NCBI GenBank assembly: GCA_905479515.1 | Contig: CAJQMX010000014.1 | Coordinates: 1 to 17,407 of the forward strand | Direction: 5' to 3' | From: an uncultured Parasphingopyxis sp. | GTDB taxonomy: Bacteria > Pseudomonadota > Alphaproteobacteria > Sphingomonadales > Sphingomonadaceae | Length of the DNA stretch: 17,407 nt | Part shown: piece after piece, positions 1 through 7,779 of the stretch | Layout: every line of letters begins with the position of its first letter | Position numbering within the stretch: the first letter of the stretch is position 1 | The notes under the pieces: model-generated | Told to the model about the DNA's origin: nothing | The model's database searches: none | The model's input: the letters and a program-made list of their open reading frames with translations, nothing else | Position numbers and translations under genes: made by a program

Positions 1-467
1 AGGCTCGCAAGAACCAGGCTGACGATCCAGGCCGCCCGCCCGTTGCCCAAAAGGCCCGCAATCCTGTTCATGAGAAAGCCGCGGAAACAAATTTCCTCGC
101 CAAAAGCCGCAATGACCCAAGAGAGGGCGAGGAAAATGAGCAGAACCGGCAAATTTCCCTGGATCTCGGCCAATTCAGAATAGTCAGGCTCGACACCCAT
201 CATATTGCTGATCACCGGGGTCGTCAGGTAAACCGCGACCAATTCCAGCACCAACCCCGCCACGATGCCAATCCCCACGTTGCTCCAAAAGCGGTCGGGA
301 ATTGAAAATCCGATATTGGAAAAAGATTCCTGCTGCAAACGCAACGATATCCAGATCAGGGGAATCAGGAATATCGTCTGCGTGATCGGGACAAGTCCAG
401 CGGCATCGGCCGCTACAATCGCGGCGAAAACAGCAATTTCGAGCATGAAGCGAATTCTGGCAGACAC
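1..467 (-). CDS. CPBP-family intramembrane metalloprotease, N-terminal part (runs off left edge)
   Basis: Translating the minus strand from a GTG at 467 gives about 155 residues that stay open to the window edge, so the C-terminus is missing. The protein is hydrophobic, with membrane segments near residues 6-40, 60-80 and 105-125. Near residue 126 it carries FGEEICFRGFLMNR, the EExxxRG motif that defines the CPBP (Abi/Rce1-like) family. The later conserved His motifs would lie beyond the window. Family members are membrane-embedded glutamic/metallo proteases; in bacteria some process peptides or give bacteriocin self-immunity, but the role here cannot be told. The GTG start is chosen because GGAG lies 7 nt upstream; an in-frame TTG at 518 is possible but has a poorer ribosome site. 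The gene is divergent from polA. By hand count, positions 301-360 hold only 24 G/C of 60, lower than the flanking genes. Confidence 0.85.
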   Translation of the reverse strand, partial: MSARIRFMLEIAVFAAIVAADAAGLVPITQTIFLIPLIWISLRLQQESFSNIGFSIPDRFWSNVGIGIVAGLVLELVAVYLTTPVISNMMGVEPDYSELAEIQGNLPVLLIFLALSWVIAAFGEEICFRGFLMNRIAGLLGNGRAAWIVSLVLAS

Positions 468-474
468 AATCTTT

Positions 475-478
475 CTCC
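475..478 (-). promoter_or_regulatory. Shine-Dalgarno GGAG for the CPBP gene
   Basis: On the minus strand GGAG stands 7 nt before the GTG at 467. This spacing decides the start in favour of the GTG over the upstream TTG at 518. Confidence 0.6.
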
Positions 479-489
479 ACTGTTGCGCT

Positions 490-518
490 TTAGTAATACG
501 GCAAGACAGTGATTTCAA
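490..518 (-). promoter_or_regulatory. Possible promoter for the CPBP gene
   Basis: On the minus strand TTGAAA (518-513) is followed after 17 nt by TACTAA (495-490). This is a weak sigma-70-like pair, with a good -35 and a poor -10. Transcription would start near 483 and leave room for the GGAG site and GTG start. It is based on pattern only. Confidence 0.25.
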
Positions 519-566
519 CCTATCATCTTCCTTTGCCCCGCGCGGCGCATCGGCTAGACCGCCGCG

Positions 567-3344
567 ATGTCATCGAAAAACCACCTCTATCTCGTCGACG
601 GGTCGAGCTATATTTTCCGCGCGTATCACCGGCTGCCGCCGCTCACCAATATTCGCGGCGAACCGGTGGGCGCGGTCTATGGCTATACGACGATGTTGTG
701 GAAGCTGGTCGATCAGCTGAATGCCGAGGACGGGCCGACCCATATGGCCGTAATTCTCGATGCCGGATCACAAACCTTCCGCAACGATATCTACGATCAG
801 TACAAGGCGAACCGCCCACCGCCGCCCGAAGACCTTGTCCCGCAATTCCCGATGATCCGCGATGCGACGCGTGCCTTTTCGCTGCCCTGCATCGAGGAAG
901 CCGGGTTTGAGGCGGACGATCTGATCGCCTCCTATGCCAAGGAAGCGCTGAAACAGGGGTGGAAGGTCACTATTGTCAGCTCCGACAAGGATCTGATGCA
1001 GCTGATCGAGCCCGGCCTTGATCTCTATGACACGATGAATGACCGCAAGCTTGGCCGGGAACATGTGCTCGAGAAGTTCGGCGTCGAACCGGAAAAACTC
1101 GGCGATGTGCTCGCGCTGATGGGCGATACGGCGGACAATATTCCCGGCGTAACGGGCATCGGGCCGAAAACGGCCTCCAAGCTGATCGGTGAATATGGCG
1201 ATGTCGAAGCCGTGCTCGCCGCCGCGCCGGATATGAAGAAATCCAAGATGCGGGAGAATCTGATCGAGCAGGCGGATAACGCCCGCATGTCACGGGTGCT
1301 GGTGACGCTGCATGAGGATTGCGACCTGCCGGAAACCCTGGAAGATTTCGCGCTCAAGGGCATTCCCGAAAAACCGTTGCGCGCGTTTCTGGAGGATCAT
1401 GGCTTCAAATCGCTGCTGACGCGGATTGGCGGAAGCGCGAACGGCGCGGGGGCAAGCGCAGAACGGGCGCAGCATTCAACCGCTGGCGAGGTCGAGCCGG
1501 CTGAAGACGAACCGCCGATCGATCGCAGCGCCTATGAGACGGTGACCGACGAAAGGGCGCTCGATCGCTGGATCGCAGAGGCCTATCGCATCGGCCATGT
1601 CGCGGTTGATACCGAGACGGACAGCCTGGAATCGGTAACGGCGCGGCTCGTTGGTGTCTGCCTTGCCACCGAACCGGGCAAGGCCTGTTACATCCCGCTC
1701 GGCCATGGCGGCGATGATCTGCTCGGCGAAAAGCCAGACCAGATCGATTTCGACACCGCCATCGCCAAGCTCAAGCCGTTGTTTAAGGACCCGGCGATCC
1801 TCAAAATCGGCCATAACCTCAAATATGACATGGGCGTGTTGGCCCAGCATGACATTGTGCTCAGTCCGTTTGATGACACCATCGTGTTGAGCTTCGATCT
1901 TGAGGCTGGATTACATGGCCATGGCATGGACGAGATCGCACAGCTGTTTCTCGGCCATGAATGCATCACGTTCAAAGATGTGGTCGGCACGGGCAAGAAA
2001 CAGATTGGCTTCGCCCAGGTGCCGCTCGACAAAGCCACGGAATATGCGGCGGAAGATGCCGATGTGACATTGCGCCTCTGGAAACGCCTGAAGCCGCGTC
2101 TGTCCCAGGACAAGGTGACGCGCGTTTATGAACTGGTCGACCGGCCGCTGGTTCCGGTAATTGCCGAGATGGAATGCGCGGGCATCAAGGTTGACCGGGA
2201 AGAGCTGGCGCGCCTGTCGGCTGAATTCGCCAAGCAGATGGAAAGCACCGAGAAAGAGGTGCACGCGATTGCGGGCGAACCTTTCACCATCGGCAGCCCG
2301 AAGCAGTTGGGCGAAATCCTGTTCGACAAAATGGGCCTGAAAGGCGGGCGCAAGGGGAAATCCGGCGTCTGGTCCACCGATGTCAACGAGATGGAGCGGC
2401 TTGCGCGTGACGGCGAACCCATCGCGCAGAAGATTCTCGACTGGCGGCAGCTCTCAAAGCTCAAATCCACCTATACCGATGCGCTGCAGGCGCAGATCAA
2501 CCCGAAAACCGGGCGCGTCCATACCAGTTACTCGCTGACAGGCGCGCAAACCGGACGGCTTTCGTCCACCGAACCCAATCTGCAGAATATTCCGATCCGC
2601 ACCGAAATGGGCCGGAAGATCCGCTACGCCTTTGTCGCGGAGCCCGGAAATGTACTGCTCGCCGCGGATTACAGCCAGATCGAATTGCGCCTCGCCGCGC
2701 ATATGGCCGATGTGCCCCCACTCAAACAGGCGTTCGAAGCGGGCGAGGATATTCACAACCGCACGGCGCAGGAACTGTTTGGCGAGGTCAATCGCGACAC
2801 ACGCGGGCGCGCCAAGACGATCAACTTCGCCATTCTCTATGGCATTTCGCGATGGGGCCTCGCCAGTCGGCTGGAAATCTCGCCGGACGAAGCGCAGGCC
2901 ATGATCGACCGCTATTTCGAGCGCTTCCCCGGCATCAACCAATATATCACGCAAACGCTGACTGCCACGCGCGAATCCGGGTTCACCGAAACCCTGTTCG
3001 GCCGCAAGACGCATTTTCCGCGCATCAAAAGCAAGGTGCAGCATGAACGCCAGGGGGCCGAACGGGCAGCGATCAACGCACCGATCCAGGGGACAAGCGC
3101 CGATATCATCAAACGCGCCATGGCACGGATGGGTCCCGCATTGGCCGAAGCCGGACTGGATGACGTCAGAATGCTTCTCCAGGTGCATGATGAACTCGTC
3201 TTTGAACTGCCGGAAAAGGACGTAGAATCAGCATCTTGTGTGATCAGCGATGTCATGACGTCAGCCGCCGGACCGCTGGTGACAATCGATGTCCCGCTGG
3301 CGGTTGATATCGGCACCGGCCCAAGCTGGGGTGCCGCGCATTGA
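567..3344 (+). CDS. polA: DNA polymerase I
   Basis: The 925-residue protein matches the usual full length (E. coli 928) and fills gaps and removes primers during replication and repair. The 5'-nuclease domain (about 1-290) shows FEADDLIASYAKEA, SSDKDLMQLI and the helix-hairpin-helix around GVTGIGPKTASKL. After an acidic linker (about 290-325) comes the 3'-5' proofreading domain with all three motifs intact: D348/E350 in VDTETDSL, D421 in NLKYD, and Y493/D497 in YAAEDAD. The polymerase domain has motif A AADYSQIELR (D701), motif B RGRAKTINFAILYG, and motif C LLQVHDELVFEL (D875/E876). It should therefore be active in all three functions. The ATG at 567 gives the expected start of the family (MSSKNHLYLVDGS); no strong Shine-Dalgarno is visible. 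The stop overlaps the start of the antiporter gene. Confidence 0.98.
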   Translation: MSSKNHLYLVDGSSYIFRAYHRLPPLTNIRGEPVGAVYGYTTMLWKLVDQLNAEDGPTHMAVILDAGSQTFRNDIYDQYKANRPPPPEDLVPQFPMIRDATRAFSLPCIEEAGFEADDLIASYAKEALKQGWKVTIVSSDKDLMQLIEPGLDLYDTMNDRKLGREHVLEKFGVEPEKLGDVLALMGDTADNIPGVTGIGPKTASKLIGEYGDVEAVLAAAPDMKKSKMRENLIEQADNARMSRVLVTLHEDCDLPETLEDFALKGIPEKPLRAFLEDHGFKSLLTRIGGSANGAGASAERAQHSTAGEVEPAEDEPPIDRSAYETVTDERALDRWIAEAYRIGHVAVDTETDSLESVTARLVGVCLATEPGKACYIPLGHGGDDLLGEKPDQIDFDTAIAKLKPLFKDPAILKIGHNLKYDMGVLAQHDIVLSPFDDTIVLSFDLEAGLHGHGMDEIAQLFLGHECITFKDVVGTGKKQIGFAQVPLDKATEYAAEDADVTLRLWKRLKPRLSQDKVTRVYELVDRPLVPVIAEMECAGIKVDREELARLSAEFAKQMESTEKEVHAIAGEPFTIGSPKQLGEILFDKMGLKGGRKGKSGVWSTDVNEMERLARDGEPIAQKILDWRQLSKLKSTYTDALQAQINPKTGRVHTSYSLTGAQTGRLSSTEPNLQNIPIRTEMGRKIRYAFVAEPGNVLLAADYSQIELRLAAHMADVPPLKQAFEAGEDIHNRTAQELFGEVNRDTRGRAKTINFAILYGISRWGLASRLEISPDEAQAMIDRYFERFPGINQYITQTLTATRESGFTETLFGRKTHFPRIKSKVQHERQGAERAAINAPIQGTSADIIKRAMARMGPALAEAGLDDVRMLLQVHDELVFELPEKDVESASCVISDVMTSAAGPLVTIDVPLAVDIGTGPSWGAAH

Positions 3345-4606
3345 CGCCGTTCACGCTGCCTGAAGACCTGCTGCAACTATATATTCCCTTTCTGTTCGGT
3401 GCCGGACTCCTGATCTTTCTTGTCGCCTGGTTGCCGCTCTTCCTGCGCCGCCTGCCCCTGTCATTGCCGATCATCTGCGTCGGGATAGGTATGATAATCT
3501 ATTCGTTTGACCGCATAGCGCCCTATGCACTTCACCCGATCGAACAGCCCATGCTGGTGGAAAAGGCGGCAGAGTTCATCGTCATCATCTCGCTGATGGG
3601 TGCGGGGCTCAAAATTGATCGCGCCTTCAACCTTGAGAACTGGCGACTCCCGGTCCGGCTGCTCAGTATCGCCATGCCGCTAACGATTGCCGCGCTTACA
3701 GTCGCCGTCTGGGGGATTTTTGGTGTCGGCATCGCGACTGCGCTGCTGCTTGCCGCTGCGCTGGCGCCGACCGACCCCGTGCTCGCTGCCGATATCCAGA
3801 TCGAGGACCCCGACAGCCCGCAGGACGACGAGGCACGTTTTGCATTGACCTCAGAAGCCGGACTCAACGATGCGCTTGCCTTTCCCTTCATCCATCTTGC
3901 AATCGCGCTGTCTGCGGGCGGGGCGACATACGCTGCGCTCGGCAACTGGGTGCTTGATGACGTATTGCTCAAGCTGACGGTCGGCGGACTGGTCGGCTGG
4001 GCCGGGGGACGTGCAATGGGCTGGATTGTCTATAAGTTGCCCAAAACAGGGCGGCTCTCGCAATCGGGCGACGGCTTCGTCGCGCTTGCCGTGACGCTGA
4101 CAATCTATGCGGGGACAGAGATGCTGCACGGTTACGGTTTTCTCGCGGTCTTTGTCGCAGGCCTGATGCTGCGCCGCGCGGCGGTCGGCGACGAGTTCAA
4201 CGCCCGGCTCCACGATTTCGCCGACGAGACCGAGCGGTTGCTGATGATGGCGCTCCTCGTCGTGTTCGGCGGGATGATGACCGAGGGCGGGCTGTTTGCG
4301 CTGATCGGCTGGCGCGAGATTGCGTTTGCGGTCGTCGCGATTTTCTTCGTACGTCCAGCCGCCGCATGGCTGTCGCTGGTCGGCACACCGATGTCGCACG
4401 CCGAACGCGCAACCATTTCCTTTTTCGGCATCCGGGGTCTCGGCTCGGTTTTCTACTTCGCGTATGGGGTCAATCATGGCCAGTTTGAGGAGCCGACGAT
4501 GCTCTGGGGCGCGATCGGGCTGGTGATCTTTATCTCGATCCTGCTTCACGGCGTGACGGTGACGCCCGCGATGGCAAGGCTCGACCGGATGAAACCGGCG
4601 TCATGA
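3341..4606 (+). CDS. CPA1-type cation:proton antiporter
   Basis: This 421-residue, highly hydrophobic inner-membrane protein has roughly 12 predicted membrane segments from residue 12 to the end. It resembles the Na+(K+)/H+ exchanger (NhaP/CPA1) fold, with APTDPV at 143-147 (D145) and an Asn-Asp pair in SEAGLNDALAF (N176/D177) at the expected ion-binding helix. A late GIRGLGSVFY segment corresponds to the conserved RG motif. Such proteins exchange Na+ or K+ for protons in pH and salt homeostasis; the ion specificity cannot be read here. There is no large cytoplasmic C-terminal TrkA/RCK domain. The start is a TTG inside a TTGA overlap with the polA stop, with GGGG about 9 nt upstream. Its own TGA overlaps the flippase ATG, so it is likely co-translated with both neighbours. 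Confidence 0.88.
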   Translation: MTPFTLPEDLLQLYIPFLFGAGLLIFLVAWLPLFLRRLPLSLPIICVGIGMIIYSFDRIAPYALHPIEQPMLVEKAAEFIVIISLMGAGLKIDRAFNLENWRLPVRLLSIAMPLTIAALTVAVWGIFGVGIATALLLAAALAPTDPVLAADIQIEDPDSPQDDEARFALTSEAGLNDALAFPFIHLAIALSAGGATYAALGNWVLDDVLLKLTVGGLVGWAGGRAMGWIVYKLPKTGRLSQSGDGFVALAVTLTIYAGTEMLHGYGFLAVFVAGLMLRRAAVGDEFNARLHDFADETERLLMMALLVVFGGMMTEGGLFALIGWREIAFAVVAIFFVRPAAAWLSLVGTPMSHAERATISFFGIRGLGSVFYFAYGVNHGQFEEPTMLWGAIGLVIFISILLHGVTVTPAMARLDRMKPAS

Positions 4607-6090
4607 CCCGCCAACAGGAAACACCCCCGGCCGATCTGGCTGCGCTTGCCAAGGGCGGGCGCACCAATTTGTTCGGGTTCGTCCTGCGTCTCGCGGCGCG
4701 CATCCCGTTCCTGTTCATCGCTGGCCGCTGGTACGGCGCGGAAGCGCTGGGCATTTTCGCCTATGCAGTCATCGTTGTCGAATTCGCCGCCCAGCTTTCC
4801 ACGCTCGGCCTCAAGCGCGGGCTAGCCGAGCAATTGGCCAATACTGACAGGCCGCATGTCAACGTGATTTGGGATGCAATGCTGGCCGGATTCGTGGCCT
4901 CCACCATTGCCGTGGTCCTGCTTGTTGCCTTTCCCCAGGCCATGTTCCCGAACAGCGAGATCCAGGGGATGGAGCGACTGCTGCCGTTGACCATATTTGC
5001 GCTGGTCGCATCGGATATCGCGCTCGCGGCGCTCGCCTATCGCCATGATATTGGCGCCACCGTGCGTGCGCGCGCCATTGTTGAGCCGTGGACGATCAGC
5101 ATCGCAGCCTTTGTGCTGGCCTATTATTCGCTGCGGGACGGGCTGATCCTGTCCTATGTGCTCTCAATGCTGGCCGCGCTGGCCGCATCGCTCTGGCCGC
5201 TGTTTCGGAGTTACGGGATTCCGCACGGCTGGAGGCCCAAACCGATCCGCCTCTTGCTACTGGCGTGGCACAATCTCCCGCTGGCCGCCGCCGATGCCAT
5301 AGAATGGGCGTCTCGCCGGATTGATATCGCGATTCTCGGGCTGTTTTTCTCCCCCACCATCGTCGGCATCTATTATGTCGCCCAGCAGATCGCCTCTCTG
5401 CCGCAAAAGCTGAAAACCAGTTTCGATCCGATTCTCGGGCCGGTAATCACGCAGAATCTTCGCGCCGGAAACAAGGCCGCAGTCGCGCATCAGGTGCGTC
5501 AGGCAGGCTTCTGGATCATTGCGGCACAGGCGGGCGTGGCCCTGGCGCTGGGTATCCCGGGCGAAGCATGGATGGGGCTAGTGGGGCCAACTTTTGTTGT
5601 CGGCACCGGCGTTCTTGCCTTTCTGCTGGCGGCTGAGGTCGTCGCCGCAACCGCCGCCGTGTCGGAATCCGCCCTTATCTACGTCGCAAGGCACCGCAAC
5701 CTGATGATCTCAACCGTCATGATCGGCGTGCAGGCGAGCCTCAGCGTGGTCATTATCCTGATCATGCGCGCCTATGAACTCCCCCTGCTCTATCAGGCAA
5801 CGGGCCCCGCAATTGCGCTGATGCTGGCGCTGGGAGGTGCCTCAATCGCCAAGGCTCGGCTCCTCGCGCGGCTGCTTGAAGCGCCGGTCAGCCCATGGCG
5901 CTGGGCGCTGGTCTGGGCGGCGGCGGTTGCGACAATCATCGGCTATGTGGCGACCTTTTTGCCCGAATGGACAGAGCTATTGGTCGGCGTTCCTGCCGTG
6001 CTTTGCGTCTATTGCCTGGTTATCTGGTATCGCGGCTTTGGCCCTGAAGACCGGATCCTGTTCAAGATGGGGAAGAAAGACGCGGTTTGA
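4603..6090 (+). CDS. Wzx-like lipopolysaccharide/polysaccharide flippase
   Basis: This 495-residue multi-pass membrane protein, with about 12-14 hydrophobic segments, resembles the Polysacc_synt/MOP superfamily that flips lipid-linked saccharides across the inner membrane. The N-terminal segment RTNLFGFVLRLAARIPF, followed by WYGAEALGIFAYA, and the mid-protein region around KTSFDPILGPVI are typical of the group. A charged segment before residue 20 precedes the first membrane helix. The start is an ATG in an ATGA overlap with the antiporter stop. There are no glycosyltransferase, polymerase or sugar-nucleotide genes nearby, so the substrate is unknown. It could also be described as an oligosaccharide flippase or MATE-like protein; the superfamily is fairly sure, the substrate is not. 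Confidence 0.85.
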   Translation: MTRQQETPPADLAALAKGGRTNLFGFVLRLAARIPFLFIAGRWYGAEALGIFAYAVIVVEFAAQLSTLGLKRGLAEQLANTDRPHVNVIWDAMLAGFVASTIAVVLLVAFPQAMFPNSEIQGMERLLPLTIFALVASDIALAALAYRHDIGATVRARAIVEPWTISIAAFVLAYYSLRDGLILSYVLSMLAALAASLWPLFRSYGIPHGWRPKPIRLLLLAWHNLPLAAADAIEWASRRIDIAILGLFFSPTIVGIYYVAQQIASLPQKLKTSFDPILGPVITQNLRAGNKAAVAHQVRQAGFWIIAAQAGVALALGIPGEAWMGLVGPTFVVGTGVLAFLLAAEVVAATAAVSESALIYVARHRNLMISTVMIGVQASLSVVIILIMRAYELPLLYQATGPAIALMLALGGASIAKARLLARLLEAPVSPWRWALVWAAAVATIIGYVATFLPEWTELLVGVPAVLCVYCLVIWYRGFGPEDRILFKMGKKDAV

Positions 6091-6141
6091 TTGCGGGAAC
6101 GGGCCGGTGCGGCGCTCGATCATATGCCAGAGTCTGACCAA

Positions 6142-7731
6142 CTAGTGCCGGAAATGCCGCATCCCGGTGAAGACCATGGCGAGACCTGCTTCGTCCGCTG
6201 CGGCAATAACCTCATCATCGCGAATTGAACCACCCGGCTGGATCACCGCCGTAGCGCCCGCTTCCACTGCCGCCATCAAGCCGTCCGCAAACGGGAAGAA
6301 GGCGTCGGATGCGACGGCCGAGCCGATCGTGCGCGTCTCGTCCCAGCCTGCCTTTTCAGCAGCATCCTTGGCTTTCCATGCGGCAATCCGCGCGGATTCG
6401 AGGCGATTCATCTGCCCTGCACCCACGCCCGCCGTACTGCCATCCTTCGCGTAGACAATCGCGTTGGATTTGACGTGCTTCGCCACCGTCCAGGCGAACA
6501 GGCAATCGGCCAGTTCCTGTTCGGTGGGCTGGCGCTTGGTCACGACGCTGAGATCGCCTGCCGTGATCCGGCCATTGTCGCGCGCCTGAAAGAGCAGGCC
6601 GCCGGCAATCGTCTTCATCGTCATGCCAGGCCGGGCGGGATCAGCAAAATCGCCGGTGAGAAGCAGTCGCAGATTCTTCTTCTTCGCAAAGATTTCCCGG
6701 GCCTCTTCATCGGCGCCGGGCGCGATCACGACTTCGGTGAAAATCTCGGTAATCGCTGCTGCGGTTTCAGCATTGAGCGCATGGTTCAGTGCGACAATGC
6801 CGCCAAAGGCCGAAACGGTGTCACATGCAAAGGCCGACTGATAGGCCTCGATGGATGAACCCGCGACGGCAACCCCGCACGGATTGGCATGTTTGACGAT
6901 CACGCAGGCGGGCTGGGCCATGTCGAATTCGGAGACCAGCTCAAGTGCGGCATCGGCATCGTTGAAATTATTGTAGCTCAGCTCCTTGCCCTGCAGCTGT
7001 TCGGCCTGGGCGATGCCCGGCGCGCCCGGCATGTCCGGCAGATAGAGCGCCGCCGCCTGATGCGGGTTTTCGCCATAGCGGAGCGCCTGTTTGCGATGCA
7101 CCGGAATCTGCAGGCGTTCGGGAAACTGCTCCCCCTGATCCGCAAAGGCGAACCAGCTGGCAATCATCGAATCATAGGCTGCGGTGGCCGCAAAAGCCTT
7201 TGCTGCCAGGCGCTTGCGGAATTCCAGTGACGTCTTGCCGCCATTGGCATCAAGCTCTCCGACCAGCTCTGCATAGTCGGATGGATCGGTGACGATCCCG
7301 ACATGGGCATGGTTCTTCGCAGCCGAGCGCACCATCGATGGCCCGCCAATATCGATATTCTCGATAATGTCCGGCCGGTCCGCGCCGCGCGCGACGGTGG
7401 CCGCGAACGGATAGAGATTGACGACGACAAGATCGATTGCGCCGATATCATGCGCTTCCATCGCAGCGACATGCTCTTCATTGTCACGCACCGCGAGCAG
7501 CCCGCCATGCACCTTGGGATGCAGCGTCTTCACGCGGCCATCCATCATCTCGGGGAAGTCCGTCAGTTCCGAAATATCGCGCACCGCAAGCCCGGCATCC
7601 CGCAGAGCCTTGGCCGTGCCGCCGGTCGAGACCAGCTCGACGCCATGGCGCACCAGTACAGCGCCCAGCTCCGCAAGCCCGCTCTTGTCCGAAACAGAGA
7701 GAAGAGCGCGGGTGATTTTTACGTCCGACAT
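6142..7731 (-). CDS. purH: Bifunctional AICAR formyltransferase / IMP cyclohydrolase
   Basis: The 529-residue protein carries out the last two steps of purine synthesis, formylation of AICAR and closure to IMP, in the cytoplasm. The N-terminal cyclohydrolase (MGS-like) domain, residues 1 to about 145, shows [35 protein letters not shown] and [15 protein letters not shown]. The transformylase domain shows [21 protein letters not shown], the catalytic K280-H281 in [33 protein letters not shown] and [13 protein letters not shown] near the C-terminus. Length and motifs are complete. The ATG at 7731 has AGGA 6 nt upstream. It lies 48 nt after the heparinase-like gene and is probably last in the htpX-rsmB-rpe transcript. 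It ends convergently with the flippase gene, 51 nt apart, without a visible terminator. Confidence 0.98.
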   Translation of the reverse strand: MSDVKITRALLSVSDKSGLAELGAVLVRHGVELVSTGGTAKALRDAGLAVRDISELTDFPEMMDGRVKTLHPKVHGGLLAVRDNEEHVAAMEAHDIGAIDLVVVNLYPFAATVARGADRPDIIENIDIGGPSMVRSAAKNHAHVGIVTDPSDYAELVGELDANGGKTSLEFRKRLAAKAFAATAAYDSMIASWFAFADQGEQFPERLQIPVHRKQALRYGENPHQAAALYLPDMPGAPGIAQAEQLQGKELSYNNFNDADAALELVSEFDMAQPACVIVKHANPCGVAVAGSSIEAYQSAFACDTVSAFGGIVALNHALNAETAAAITEIFTEVVIAPGADEEAREIFAKKKNLRLLLTGDFADPARPGMTMKTIAGGLLFQARDNGRITAGDLSVVTKRQPTEQELADCLFAWTVAKHVKSNAIVYAKDGSTAGVGAGQMNRLESARIAAWKAKDAAEKAGWDETRTIGSAVASDAFFPFADGLMAAVEAGATAVIQPGGSIRDDEVIAAADEAGLAMVFTGMRHFRH

Positions 7732-7737
7732 GAGAGT

Positions 7738-7741
7738 TCCT
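7738..7741 (-). promoter_or_regulatory. Shine-Dalgarno AGGA for purH
   Basis: On the minus strand AGGA ends 6 nt before the purH ATG. It supports independent ribosome loading at purH despite the short 48-nt gap after the upstream gene. Confidence 0.55.
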
Positions 7742-7779
7742 GATTGCAGTGAAGAGGCTTGAGGCCCCGTAATAAAGCG

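Noticed and set aside
184..480. Minus-strand frame of 98 codons at the left end
   Set aside because: It is one base out of frame with the CPBP gene. Its Cys/Arg-rich translation has no motif, whereas the neighbouring frame gives membrane helices and EExxxRG.
533..560. Possible polA promoter (TTGCCC then TAGACC)
   Set aside because: The -10 match is poor and the region is a GC-rich run with many chance matches. It is not supported well enough to list.
265..720. Plus-strand frame of 151 codons overlapping the polA start
   Set aside because: It runs antisense to the CPBP gene and then out of frame through the 5' end of polA; no domain is recognisable.
2454..3188. Long open frame on the minus strand (about 244 codons)
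   Set aside because: It lies wholly antisense to the polymerase domain of polA, whose motifs are intact. It shows no recognisable domain and is rich in Arg, His and Cys, as expected for a shadow frame in GC-rich DNA.
3851..4549. Open frame on the minus strand (about 232 codons)
   Set aside because: Antisense to the antiporter gene, with low-complexity charged composition and no motif; a shadow frame.
6091..6141. Possible terminator between the convergent flippase and purH genes
   Set aside because: Only a 4-bp stem (GCCG-gtg-CGGC) is visible, with no T-tract on either strand.
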